64,000 bases of DNA from Epiperipatus broadwayi (GCA_028023455.1 JAQFVV010000184.1:2170001-2234000), one strand, 5' to 3'. Positions 1-11,602 are shown, counted from the first letter of the stretch. Notes: generated by a model not told the origin, from the letters alone. Made by a program: numbers and translations.

Positions 1-194
1 AAAATAATTTTTTTTGATTATATATGTGGACTATAAGGGTTCGAGCAGGTGGAAAAGATACTAACTACGACAGAACATAGTAGGTGAAACGGGATGATGG
101 ATATAAAACCGTTTCGAGTGGAACCAAAAAAAAAAAACGTAATAAGTTTTAAATTTGTTGTTATTTTTTTAAAAAAAAGTGAAACCAAAATCTT

Positions 195-290
195 GCGATC
201 TTTGACGTAACATCACGTGATATGCAGACAAATTTTAGCGATTAGCTTTGTCTGCAAATCACTATGTGACATTATTTTAAAGATTGGAAG
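195..290. repeat. Imperfect inverted repeat (foldback)
   Basis: The arms around 211-233 and 246-270 share the core TGCAGACAAA and its complement, and weaker pairing extends outward to about 195 and 290. Just downstream (about 315-346) is a segment similar to the reverse complement of about 21410-21437, in the 5' part of the hAT element at 21341. This suggests the stretch is non-coding transposon DNA. No gene is visible in 1-640. Confidence 0.5.
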
Positions 291-666
291 ATTAGAGTAG
301 TACGCTTTCAGGGTAATGATGTCATAGCAAGGTAAATACGTGATTACCGAAAAATCTCCAAAATTGTAATACATCTATGTGGCCAATACATTTTTCTTCA
401 ATTTTTCATAATTTCATTATTGAAAACAAATTGCAATCAAACATATATTTAGTAAATACATCGAAAGTAATTGTTAAGAAGCTGGAAACAAAATTACAAA
501 ATCATTAAAAAAAAAAGTTTTATCATATAAAAGCAAAGGGTAAAAAAATTGAAAGAGAATGGTTTGTGTAGAGTAAATTAATTTGGTATATATGTAAATT
601 TTTTTATTCCATTAAGATAACTTTTTACTGAAGGCTACGGAGATTGGGAAAATGTTTAAATAAGAG

Positions 667-1960
667 TTGAACAACATTAATGTTCAATGGAACAATGGAA
701 CACAGAACTCCTTAGCAACATTCATAGCAAGAAGCTCTATACATGGTCATATTGTTACATATATTGAAACTCATTATTTGGAAGAAAGAAAATACTGGAG
801 AAAGATGTTTCAAAGAGTGATTAGAACAATAAAATTTTTAGGGAAACTTTCACTTCTATTTCATGGTGATAATGAAAGATTCAGATTATCAACTGGATTT
901 AGTAGAAACTACAGGAGAGCATTGGAGTTCCTAGCAGAATTTGATGAATTTGTAGTATCTCATATAAAAAATATGACTCAAAAGGAAAAGAAAATGTAAA
1001 TTATTTAACATCTATAATATGTGAATTAATTGGACTTATTATTAAAACTGAAGTTAAGAAATCAAAATATTATGCCATAATTGTTGACTCTACATCTGGT
1101 ATAAAGCATGTTGATCAACTTACTATCATATTGTGCTATTTGCTAGATAACTGTCAATATGTAGAGGATGTTTTTGGCTTCTTACCCATATATTAGCATA
1201 TTTGTGCATCGCTGGAAACCATAGTACTGGAATAGCTAATTTTTTTGGATATAAATGTTAAAGAATGCAAAAGTCAAAGCTATGATAATGCAGCAAACAT
1301 ATATGGTCAATATAGAGATCTGCAAGTCAGAATTAAACAGCATAATGAAAGAATACATTATATGTCTTGCATAGCACATTCACTTAAATTTAGTTGTAAA
1401 TATTGCTACTCAATGTTAAATGAAAGCTATATAATATTTTAATTTAATAAAAAGAATTTATAATTTTTTTTCTGTATTGCCTAGCCATGGGAATGCTCTG
1501 GAATCTAAATTTGTCAAAAATGAAATAATGTTAAAAGACTATGTGATATTAGGTGATCATGCTGAACAGATGCAATAAAATTAACCCAAAATGGATATAA
1601 TGAAATAAGAACTGCCTTGCTCTATTACTCTTAAATCACAAAATCGTTTTATTCAAGCTGAAGCAAAACACATTGAAAAAAAATAATTGTTTTTCTCTTC
1701 ACTAGTAAAAATTGTAATTATAAATATGTGACTTTTTCCGCATGTGTTAGTGAAGCTATAATTATAGTGAAGCTATAATTATAACTTCACTAATGAAAAA
1801 AAATAAGAAAATTAGTTAGTTCTAATGACTGTTATTTGGAACAAAATTCTGTCAAAGATGAATGCACCTAGCAAATCCACACAAGATCCTAGTAATAATT
1901 TAATGACCTGTATAAGTTTGCTACAAGATTTATTGCAATACATACATGATTTTTTTTTTA
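667..1960 (+). pseudogene. Decayed hAT transposase, ZMYM1/DUF4371-like
   Basis: The open segment 667-999 reads like the start of the DUF4371 region of hAT-derived ZMYM1-type proteins, with the block RVIRTIKFLGKLSLLFHGDN followed by a run like LEFLAEFDEFVVSHI. After its stop, other frames continue the family order: YYAIIVDSTSGIKHVDQLTI near 1070-1125 (the VDST catalytic-type block), SQSYDNAANIYGQY near 1270-1310, and an IAHSL block near 1370. A segment at 1855-1945 (MNAPSKSTQDPSNNLMTCIS) resembles the later middle part of the family. The reading frame is broken at least four times and the C-terminal hATC dimerisation domain is not visible, so this is a dead 5'/middle fragment. Assignment rests on recognised protein blocks; DNA-level element ends were not found. 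Confidence 0.7.
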
Positions 1961-2025
1961 TTAAAAAAAAATTTGCAGTGTCAGGTAGCTACATTTTGCT
2001 GATTACAATAGTTTTATGTAGAAGT

Positions 2026-2960
2026 TCAAAGCTTTTCAACCAACGTGTGTAGCGTTGTCATCATATTATTTAGTGCAATAGTCTGAGATATTGTCTCATC
2101 GTCAAATATGGTAATCTGCGCCCATGTGTCCACAAAGAGATGCTCTGGCACAAGGAGGCGATCTCTGTTTTTCATGTTTATTAGTATTTTTTTAAGTTTT
2201 CCAAGGATCACTATGTTCTTGTCTGAAGATATGTTGGCACCTGGTGATCCATAAGGCATGTAGTAGTCATGCCACTAGCCTGATAGTTGCATACTTTCCT
2301 TCTTTCATTGCTCCATCAATTGACAGGACATTCCCACAGTCAGAGGAAATGCTTGTGATAATTTTGTTTCTAGTGTATCTCAAGTATGAGCAAGCATAGA
2401 TGTGCTCCAGTGTTTCTTCATGTGCATTACAAAGTTTACATATGGGGCTTATTTGACAAAATCCTCTTTGCATCACCAAAAAGTGAATGGCAGAGGACAA
2501 GTTAATCTTATTATAAAATCAACCAACTTTGGTCCTATCCACCAGTATCTTGACTTCCTGAGCATTTGCTTCACTGACAGTCTTAATCAGGTAGATATCG
2601 GGTTTTGATTTGGGAAAAGGAGCTTATACCCTTCCCAGTATGATTGCTTTGTTTTCTCTATTTGCTCAGTAACTAAAAATATAGTCCCCAATTGATCTTG
2701 TAGCTCTTTGACCCGTTTACTGGGTATGGGTGGTGGCGTATCTGTGGGCTCCACAAAATCTTTCACTCTGATCTTGTTCTCTTTTATTGTAGATTTCTCT
2801 GAGCATTGAAAGTGCTCTTTGAACAAAAAACACCTTGACGGCATGGAGACCAAGTCCTCTTCAGGTCATGTGGTCTCTGCAACTTGGCCAGACTGATGGA
2901 TACAGTTTTCCTCTTCCACCCCATCTTGGTGCAGGCTGAATTTATAGCATCCTGAATTAC
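2026..2960 (-). pseudogene. Decayed non-LTR retrotransposon, 3' (C-terminal) part
   Basis: Three minus-strand segments in different frames (2853-2587, 2500-2267, 2259-2026) are collinear pieces of one LINE-like ORF. The first contains KIRVKDFVEPTDTPPPIP, similar to the thumb region after the RT core of some LINE ORFs. The second has a terminal zinc-finger-like block, CKLCNAHEETLEHIYAC, typical of LINE C-termini. The third has LVPEHLFVDTW. A minus-strand reading at 2960-2860 (KMGWKRKTVSISLAKLQRPH) probably belongs to the same ORF in yet another frame. Frameshifts separate all pieces and no RT catalytic motif is present, so it is an old fragment. It abuts the hAT remnant on the opposite strand. 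I do not assign a clade. Confidence 0.6.
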
Positions 2961-5678
2961 AGTGCAAATTTAAGAAACTGAAAATGAGGCATTAGTAATA
3001 TCCGACATAAAATTTTACACTTATACTAAAAAAAAAACAGAAACAATTTTTTGATGAAAACCAAACAGATAAAGATATCAACTTAACTGGTTAAGCAGAT
3101 TTTAAAATAAATACATTCCATCTTATTTGTGACAAAATTTGTCATGAAATTGATACAAAATATAAAAAATATCAAAAAATTAACAAAATATTTCAAGTAT
3201 TTTTCACAGAATTTGAAGATTTAAAGAATGTAGCAGAAAATAAAAGATTACTTCAATAGACATTGATATCAAAAAACTAGATCATTGACACAATTTATTT
3301 TAATGGCAAAAAAATAAAATTTGCGAAGCCTGAATGATATGCATCGATTCATAAAAAATAACAACATTACATCTTCTTTTCCTAATACCAAAATATTATT
3401 AAAAATTTATTTAACCATGTCTGTAAGAAGTGCAATAGGAAAGAGATCTTTCTGTTTTAAAACGAATTAAAAATTATTTAAGAAATTCAATAAAACAGGA
3501 AAGGTTAAGGTCTTTAGCAATGCTAGCTTATAGAAAAAGATACTCTCGAATGTTCTAAATTGCAAAGATATTATTGAGCAATTTTCTGAAATAAAATTCC
3601 AAAAACAAAAAATTTAATTTTTTTAAAGGCTGATTAATGGTTATAATTATATATATTTTTATTTATTATACCAGAAATTCATCAGTATTCATCAGTGTTG
3701 TATTCTCTATTAATAAAAAATTTAAATGATATTGAGATTCTTTTAAAAGCAAATTATATAAATGGGGGCCCAATTTAAATTTTGTCTACAACCTACTAAA
3801 GATTTAATCTGACACTGAATAAAGGATATGAATTTATTAAACATTATTGTCTTACAACTATTACTAAAACTTAGAGTAAATGGTTAAAGGTAGAAAAACA
3901 AATGTTTGCTGCTAAAACAATCCATAAGACAAAGGCATGTGACATTTTACCGATTCATTTAAAATGCTGGACAATTCAGAAATGTACTAACTGTAAGGGA
4001 TACTTTGATTCTTTGGGTTTTTTTCTGAACAGCCAGCCGAATGTAACAATTTAGGTGAAAATAGTCCAATATTACATATGCCATCTTTCATACTCAACTT
4101 ATATATTGAATATGTATTTTTTTTTAAAAACTAATGAATTGGGAAAAACATTAATACTGTAATCTTAAATATGTTGATGACACTCCACTTACTTATATCT
4201 TAAGATAGATAAAAGTGAAAAAATAGTATTACAGCTAAATATGAAGACAAAGACAATAGGCCAGCAGCTAAGCTAATATTAAAGTTGATGATGAATAGAG
4301 ATCTCTTTGGATCATCCATCAACAATAAAGAATCCATAGTCAAGAATTATAATAAAAAAAATTTATTTTTAGAAATAGACATCATCAAAAATGAAAATCA
4401 GAATTGTTCAAACAATCGTGTTATCTGTGTTTCTACTTATGTCAAAATTGACTATTGAAAAACACTAATAGTATATATATATATATTTTTTTTATTAGTG
4501 TTTTTGAACCACGGTGCTAAAAAAAACTCTTGAAAATATTATTTAAAGCAATGAAATAAATGGATATATTCGCTCTTGGAAAATCTAATTTTATATAAAT
4601 GTGTAAATAAATAGTTCTCTGTGAATCTATTATTAAAAAGCAATCTACCAATAAGAAGCCTATTTAAGATCAGAATACTTAAAATGTTTACATTCTTATT
4701 TGCTAAAATTTGATCTAATTAAATATATGTACATAAAAAAATTATGATCATGAAAATAATTATGAAATGCAGTATATTCGAGCCTTTGCTACCAAAACTT
4801 TATCAGATGACAGAATGGAAACAGCAGTAATAAAAATGTGTCGGGAGGGGGTCAAGATCGACTTAATACAAATATATATTTTAAACAAGGGATTTCAGCA
4901 CCTTTACTTCAAACCTCTCTCCCTCAATTTTCCATATTCTCAGTAGTTTAAGCAGTTTTTGTGCTCACTAGCTATCCATCTAACGTTCTTTGACGATACT
5001 GAGGCTAACTATCTTGGTGATTAACTTGTTTCTGCAGTTTTTAATAAAATAGTTGCAGATATAAAATCTACATTTCATTAAAATCAGTTATTTCGACATT
5101 CTTTAAATAATAAGTATTATAATTAAAACATTTAGGTTATGAAATATATATTTATCAATCCTTTGTAATTATGACAATCAAGCCATTGTGTTCTAAATGA
5201 TAAATTGGAAGATAGCTGAAAATTTAGTATTTAATAGTCTATATTTTATACCAATACCTTAACTTGGCTTTAGGATGTTTAATCAAAATTTGAATTTTCT
5301 GTTAAAGAAAATCTTTTCTAAACTCTCAGTGCATCTATAAATGTCATGGTGCATTACAACTTTTGGCAAAAAAAATATTAAAGCGATAGTAGTGATTACA
5401 TTTCAGTAGTACCCTGTAATGAATTTTGCTTATCAGATCTTAATTTATATACACTAAAATTTTAAAAGATCATCACGAGCTACTAGGTTAGGAATACCCT
5501 AGGTTATCTACATTTAACAGCTGAACTTTTACAAATGTACCCATCACTTTAGAATTTTAAAATTAAATGTCAAAATAGATTTACCTAGAATTTTTAAATA
5601 CAGTTTATTGTTTTATTAAAATGAGCATTTACAATTCTATTTGAACATTATCAAATATTTTTAATTTAAATCACGTAC
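2961..5678. other. Non-coding, AT-rich; no gene seen
   Basis: I see no supported coding region. The stretch would be the first intron of the minus-strand gene whose first exon is at 5679-5744. It contains a short hairpin at about 4459-4505 (AACACTAATA and TATTAGTGTT flanking a TA run) and simple AT repeats. Confidence 0.5.
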
Positions 5679-5744
5679 CTGTTTATTAGAGGTCTTGTTT
5701 TGACGTTTAGAAAAACTTTTTTGGTATCGAAAGGGAGGCGGCAT
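5679..5744 (-). CDS. Candidate first coding exon of an unidentified host gene
   Basis: Read on the minus strand, an ATG at 5744-5742 opens 22 codons encoding a basic, Ser/Lys/Gln-rich N-terminus that begins MPPPFRYQKSFSKRQ. It ends exactly at a strong splice donor, CAG|GTACGTG, with the exon boundary at 5679 in phase 0. The start context has A at -3, and an in-frame TGA lies one codon upstream of the ATG, so this must be the true start if the exon is real. The surrounding 5.7-6.25 kb is richer in CpG than the flanking DNA and contains CCAAT and E-box motifs. The exon is far too short for ordinary ORF detection. The remaining exons would lie at lower coordinates, probably outside the window. 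I do not recognise the protein. Confidence 0.5.
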
Positions 5745-6138
5745 GTTTCAAAGCTTTTCAAAAATCTTTGAGACTCGTCTCTAATTTCGTTCTCGAATTA
5801 AAGATTTACCATTAAGACATCAAAGTTTCTCCGAAATTAAAAAAGGGTAGAATAATTTACAAATTAAAATTTGCGCCAAAAAAATATGAAAATCAATATC
5901 GAATTACCGTTGAGTCTGGTATATTTTCTTTAACGGTTTACTTCGGAATTTTAAAATTTGCTATGAAATCCACCAAATTTCAAACTTTATGTCGTTGATA
6001 TTATTTCTTTTATATCTTATTAATCTTGGTAAAAATTTTCTAAATTCGCTTCTATAAATTATTATCAATATATGTATATTTATTTTTTAGTAATATACGA
6101 ATTAACAAAATTTCACCATAAGGAATAAGACATTTGAA

Positions 6139-6198
6139 ATTGGTTACCACCTAGCACGTGCTGATTATGATTGGATTGCCTCAATCTCAATAACCAAT
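6139..6198 (-). promoter_or_regulatory. Candidate proximal promoter with three CCAAT-type boxes and an E-box
   Basis: Within 60 bp there are CCAAT-type sites at 6139-6143 and 6170-6174 (both CCAAT on the minus strand), an inverted one at 6194-6198, and a CACGTG E-box at 6155-6160. The roughly 25-31 bp spacing of CCAAT boxes is typical of NF-Y-bound promoters. They lie about 400-450 bp upstream of the minus-strand ATG at 5744. No TATA box was assigned. The promoter role is inferred from motif clustering and position. Confidence 0.4.
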
Positions 6199-6209
6199 CG
6201 TATTTAATA

Positions 6210-7080
6210 AAGTTGTATTATAACCGACTTGTTGAAGACATTAACTTGTTAAAGTTGGTATTGTTCTATTATTTATCAAAAAATTGTTTTTAATTATTTG
6301 AAAGAATTATTAATGTATTTATAATTGTTAATAAATTATATTAAATTCTACCAATAACTATGTATACTGGAAATAAGTTATCTTCGAATTAAAGTTTATT
6401 TTGAGTAGAGATGAATTTTTGTGATGTTTACGTATATATTAGCTCAACTTTAGTTTCAAAATGTATTTATTTTAAAATTAGTTACACTGTGATCATTCTT
6501 GTTATGAATACTATAGTATTTATAATAAATAAAATTTGCTTAAAGTGTTGATGAGTTTATAGTGAAATACTATAGTTTCTCTAATACTCAACTAATCACA
6601 ATAAATACTACATTTTTAAGCATAAAAACTTGTGTGTGATTTGTTTTGCTATCTTTATTTATTTCTCTACCATTTAATTATTATAACTGCAATATAAAGT
6701 GTCTGGGTGTTTTTAATGTTAAATGCAGAATTTGATTTTGAATAATTATATAATACGGATATGTCTATATTTATTTTGTTGACTTCAACATAGTTGGAAA
6801 AAGATCTTAGAACAGCGTGATTCCGATATGTATAGGCAGACAATTTTTTTCAAATATGGCAGTTATTCATATCGCCATGTAATGAATGTCAATTTTTCTA
6901 TAAATTAAACTAGATCTCTTAAAAGCAATCTTCAGGAAAATAGAACAACAGTAATGCATTTGATAGTATGTCACAATTTTAAAATACATTTATTGACATA
7001 TTCTAAAAAATAAAACATCACATGACCAACTAGTCATTATCTTTGCTTACATCTTTCGATTTATTAGCATAATCTACTAT
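6210..7080. other. No gene seen
   Basis: AT-rich sequence without a supported coding region or recognisable element; it lies upstream of the putative minus-strand promoter. Confidence 0.5.
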
Positions 7081-7084
7081 CACT

Positions 7085-7245
7085 ATTTCTATGCCATCTA
7101 GTATAAGCTTTAATATTCAATAAGTGGCAGGTGATAGTGCTTAATAAATTCCACTACTCAATGTCCTTTCCAAATATTCCCAGATTAGTTTCTAGTGTAC
7201 AGTTTTCATCAGTGAAACAGCTTTTTGGATATTTATGAATAATAG
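7085..7245 (-). repeat. Family B dispersed repeat, minus copy
   Basis: Member of a short repeat family recognised by the shared blocks CCATCTA..., GTGCTTAATAAAT and AGATTAGTTTCTAG. Read on the minus strand it contains CACTGATGA ... CTAGAAACTAATC, the hammerhead-like core of the family, with a potential stem I (TTTCA with TGGGA, including wobble pairs). A second copy follows 400 bp on. Confidence 0.65.
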
Positions 7246-7479
7246 ATCTAATGAATATTTCCTCTAGCAGTCATTTTTTATCTTTTTGTTATACTATCAA
7301 GCTACCAGCCCAACAGAAAAATTTATTAATTTTTTCAATTTGTTTACATAATTATATAGATCTGAAACCATTTCAGTTTCTATATATTATGGTGGTCTTA
7401 TTATATATCTTAAGACATCACATAATCAACTAGACATCACATTTCCTACATTCCACTACTTATTAGCATAATGTATTCT

Positions 7480-7640
7480 CACCACTTTTATAGTATCTAG
7501 GCTTCAATAATCAATAGATGTCAAATGATAGTGCTTAATCTCTATCCAATGCTATTTATCCAAATATTCCTAGTCTAGTTTCGAGTTTATGATTTACACA
7601 GTAAGACGCATTTTGGATTTTTTTAAACAGTGAACTTTGA
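7480..7640 (-). repeat. Family B dispersed repeat, minus copy, diverged
   Basis: Shares the order of blocks with the copy at 7085 (GTATCTAGGCTTCAATAATC, GATAGTGCTTAAT, TCTAGTTTCGAG) and has a matching upstream flank, since about 7005-7060 and 7412-7470 are similar. A longer unit was therefore duplicated in tandem. The ribozyme-like core is degenerate here. Confidence 0.6.
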
Positions 7641-7789
7641 TCTAATGCACCTTTCCTCCAATAATCTTTTATTGAATGCAGGCACTCAGAATACCAACAA
7701 ATAAATCAATAAATGAAATTTAGATACGGACTGGAATAATGAAATATTAGCGAAGTTATTGATACACTCCTTCACAGTATATATATAGT

Positions 7790-8110
7790 TCACTCATGGT
7801 TCAATTCCCATGATGCATGTAAGAGATTGCTGTTTTCTGGATGGTTTTTTCTTTTGCCTCAGTTTCCAAAACACTTTGGCTCTACTCCTCAAACTAACAG
7901 AGTTCTTTCACTTCATTCTGCTGCTGCTCATGATCATGTTGGTGTCACACTAGAGCGCTGCCCTGTCAGTAAGTTTTCAGCTACTGGCCATTAAAATCTA
8001 ATAGTTCACTTAGTAAATCCACTGGAATGAGAATCACACAGTTTGGTCTCCAGCAATCCAGGGTTCATTCTTGATTGTTATCAGCCTTGTTTTCCTCTTG
8101 GTGTTTTTAA
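7790..8110. other. Compositionally distinct patch, possible SINE remnant
   Basis: This segment is clearly less AT-rich than its surroundings and contains two B-box-like motifs (GGTTCAATTCCC near 7799 and AGGGTTCATTC near 8061). No convincing A box or tRNA fold and no ORF was found, so the SINE idea is weak. Confidence 0.25.
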
Positions 8111-8639
8111 TTAGTCAGTTCTACTTCTATTGTATTGAGAAATATTTGTAATTAGCAAATATTTCTTGGCATTTACCAAACACAATTTTTTTATCACATG
8201 TAAATATTTTTATTGTTAAATCCTACGCAAAATTAATCATTAATTAAACCTTTTTACTTTCTGTCTGATTTAATTATATAACGTTAGCTTTTCTTAAATT
8301 ACTTTACCCAAACATTTATTAATTTTACTCATCAGTTAGTGATCTAAAAATATATATATATTCCTTATATATTTACCTTTTTCTGGGGTGCAAAAAGTCT
8401 TATAATTTATAATTATTCAATTGCAATGTACATATTTTTATAAAATAGGAGAACTATCACTATAATATATAGAAACTAAAATGGGTTTCAGGTTTTTTTA
8501 CTTTGCAAGCAAAAATTCAGATTGAAAAAATTAACATATTTTTGATTTAGCCTTGTAACTTAATTATATAAGAAAAAAGTTTAAATTAGCTGCTAGAGAG
8601 TAGGTTCATTAGATTCAAATATTTAAATGCACTGTTCAA

Positions 8640-8840
8640 AAAATCCAAAAAACTTTGATTAAAGCCATAAGCTAGAAACTAGTCTAAAGATGTTTGATTA
8701 AGATAGTATTGGCTAGGAATTTATTAAGAACTAGCATCTTGATTACTAAAAATTACATTAAATGATATAAAAGTGGTAAGAATAGAACATTATACTAATG
8801 AAAAGCCAAGATATAACCAAAGATAATGTGATGTCTTAAT
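8640..8840 (+). repeat. Family B dispersed repeat, plus copy
   Basis: Contains GATTAAAGCCATAAGCTA then GAAACTAGTCT, which is the family's core with stem II AGC/GCT in place of GGC/GCC in the 56.56-kb copy. It then has the downstream blocks GAACTAGCATCTTGATTAC and AAAAGTGGTAAGAATAGAA, which repeat at 8900-9010. The CTGATGA box is degraded. Confidence 0.6.
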
Positions 8841-8877
8841 TGTATAGTACTAATTCTGACCAAAGAATAAAGATAAT

Positions 8878-9015
8878 CCAAAAAGCTCATTGATGAAAAC
8901 CATAACCTAATAACTAACTATTCAGTATATTTGGAGGACTTATTGAACACTGCCATCTATTGATTATTAAAGCTTACACTAGTTGCCATAGAACTGGTGA
9001 AAATAGAAAATTATG
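8878..9015 (+). repeat. Family B dispersed repeat, plus copy, strongly diverged
   Basis: Begins with ATTGATGAAAACCATAACCT, then a lost GAAAC box, then the family's downstream blocks CACTGCCATCTATTGATTA and CTGGTGAAAATAGAAAATTA. It is recognisable only by block order relative to the copy 230 bp upstream. Confidence 0.5.
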
Positions 9016-9767
9016 TTAATAATATTTTGTCAAAGATTTAATTTATAAACAAATATTAAACTTAGACAATTTTGAAAGGTAGCTTTTTTACACATTGTAA
9101 CAATGTAGATATTTCTGTCTTCTATAATGATTCAGAAATCAGAGAATATAATTTCAATATTTACAATAATTTGTAATACATACATATACATATAAGCATA
9201 GTCAAAAGATAATCTAGTCATCTGATTGGTTGTACTATCTAGTGACCATTTGATATTCATGCATACATAGACATTTCTAGAATAGAGCAATATAGACAGT
9301 TGCTGTAGTTAATTATAATCTTTTTCAAACAATATGAAAATTAATCTTTTGTAAAAGCTTAAGATTCCTCCTTAAAGTTTTGACTTGTCTTGAACAAATC
9401 TATATAATTGGTGGTTGCTTTGTTTACCATCTGACTAATCATCGGATAAAATTAGCATTCAAAATGCTTCAATTATTAACAATATTTCTGTTAAAATATG
9501 AGATCTAATATTTACTAAATCAATTTTAGCATTTGCACATTAAAATATTGAAACAATCGTGACAAAAAAGCAATTAATAGAAAAATATGGATTTGTCCTT
9601 TGATTAAGCTCAGATATGAAAATATTCAATTTTTGCAAATATAATCAGTTACCAAAAAGAATATATATAACACTAAACCATTAATGAAAACCTAAAGAAA
9701 AAAATTAATTACAGATTTCTCATCACATGATCATCATTTCATATGCTTATACAGGCTATTAATAACA

Positions 9768-10061
9768 GTAGCAAATTCTCCATATAGTAATGCCACCAAA
9801 TGCAAACCTTTGTAATCAATAAATGCAGGAAGATTTGTGCATAAAATCCCTATCTAGTGCCTACTCATCCAATATTCCCAGATTAGTTTCTAGCTTGTGA
9901 CTCATTCAAGGCTCCTCACCGATGAAAGGCACAAACTAGAAACTAGTCTGGGGACATTGGATGAGTCGGCACTAGATAGGGATTTTATGCATAAACCTTC
10001 CAGCATTAATTGATTATGAAGGTTTGCACATAGTGGTATTACAGTACAGAGAATTTGCTAC
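9768..10061. repeat. 294-bp palindrome: two family B repeats head-to-head
   Basis: The left end GTAGCAAATTCTC and the right end GAGAATTTGCTAC are perfect complements, and pairing continues inward to the centre near 9915 through TGCATAAAATCCCTATCTAG and its complement. Each arm (about 145 bp) is a family B copy. The right arm carries GATGAAAGGC ... CTAGAAACTAGTCTGGGG in plus orientation, the left arm the complement. A transcript would fold into a long hairpin. Confidence 0.8.
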
Positions 10062-11370
10062 AGATTTTTCATTGTTCTAAAAGCATATATATATCTAAGA
10101 CTGCAAAAAGATTAAAAACCATATTGAAGTAACAAAAATAAAAAACAATCAGGGAAAGAAAACTATATACTTCTTAACAAACATGTCATATATTATTTAA
10201 ATATTGTTTTGATAAACAAAGCAATATTAATTAATTAAAATTGCAATATGTTGCCATCAAATAAAAGATAAATCTTTTGACTCCTTTAATTCCAAGCTGA
10301 TAAATTTTTTAATATCCATCCAATATTTATTATTGCAGTTGTTTTATTAAATAAATGTGGATGGGCAATTTATCAACATATATCAAGCAACATGGTAAGT
10401 TTTTTACTTTGGGTTTAAGCCCAAATAAACATGATTTTTTTATTCAGATGTCAGGTGATTCATCACTGAGACATTGAGATTTTTTTTTACAAAAAGGAAC
10501 AATGCATGCAGCTATATGAATGCTCATTTACTTTTTTTAATTAACACTTATGAAGTTGTAAAGCCATTCAATGTTTGTGAAACAAAGTAGAGGATATCAG
10601 GTTGCGGAATTATCATTATTTGATAATGGTATTTCATATGATTTACAATTGCTTATCACTTTCAAATAAAAATAAAATTATGTGCATTGGATTAAGAACT
10701 GTAATATTAAATAAGTCATTGTTAAATTTTGTGAAGGAAAAATGAAAAGAAAATTGAAAATTGTCCATGAACTCTACTATAAAAGAGGAGATATTGGAAT
10801 CACTAGTGAAATAGGATTCATTATAAATAAAAGATGAAAGAGTAGCATTAGGAGGATTGGTGGTATATTAAGTAGAGTAGAAAAATTAGTTATTCTATTT
10901 AATTTAATTAACAATTGCAGATAATTCAGATTTTTATCTTGATAAGTATTCATTACGATGAACTAAAAAGATTAGATATACATAAAGTTTTCTAACAGAC
11001 TAAACATCTTAAAAGTTGTAATGGGAGATTTTAAATACTAGAATTGAAAAATATTGAAATGTCAGTGCTACAGGTAAATTAAGATAGGGAAATATTCAAA
11101 TAAAGATATTCAAATTATTAACTTTGGCTTAGAGAAAACATGTATGTGATGATAGTACTTAGTAGATTCAACTTGTAAAGTAATCATCATTTAGTAAACT
11201 ACAAGAAAATTTAATAAATAGTTATTTTTATCCTTCAGAAATACTTGATTCAAATTTAAGCTAGAACTTTTTTTTTTTTTTTTAATATTAATAGATTTGG
11301 AGTTAAATAAGAATTATAGAAAGTTTAAGCAAATATATGAATGGAAAAAAAATCTGAAAATAATTTGTAA
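10062..11370. other. No gene seen
   Basis: AT-rich sequence. Much of 10700-11200 is purine-rich on the plus strand, like the decayed LINE DNA further on, but no motif could be recognised. Confidence 0.4.
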
Positions 11371-11602
11371 TAAAAAAAGACATGGTTTTATAACTCAAGA
11401 GTTCATAAGAAGTTTGTATGCCACAATCAATTTTAGGACCTCCCAAGTCAAATACTACCGCTGTGTCAAACATTGCAAACCCCTAAACATTTTGGTGCGG
11501 TTGGTAGAGGGTCCAATTTGGGATTGAAAGGTCCCAGGTTTAATTCTGGTTCTCAGAACTTCTTATGAACTCCTGAGCAATAAAACCATTAGTGTTTTTT
11601 TA
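11371..11602. repeat. Foldback repeat enclosing a tRNA-like segment
   Basis: The arms at about 11371-11415 and 11555-11602 are imperfect inverted copies sharing GAGTTCATAAGAAGTT and GGTTTTAT-type blocks. Between them is a tRNA-like sequence. The loop also holds a short unidentified segment (11420-11490). Confidence 0.55.
11495..11556 (+). other. tRNA-like segment with A- and B-box motifs (SINE-type)
   Basis: A-box-like TTGGTAGAGGG (about 11500-11511) and B-box-like CAGGTTTAATTCTGG (11535-11549) lie at tRNA-like spacing, as in the 5' head of a tRNA-derived SINE. The cloverleaf is not intact (no good acceptor stem, no clear anticodon arm), so I do not call a functional tRNA. Confidence 0.45.

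Noticed and set aside
6540-6580. Hammerhead-like TTGATGAG...GTGAAAT
   Set aside because: No pairing stem II, no GTC triplet, no stem I; chance match.
11495-11556. Functional tRNA gene
   Set aside because: A and B boxes are recognisable but there is no acceptor stem or anticodon arm, and the segment is embedded in a foldback.
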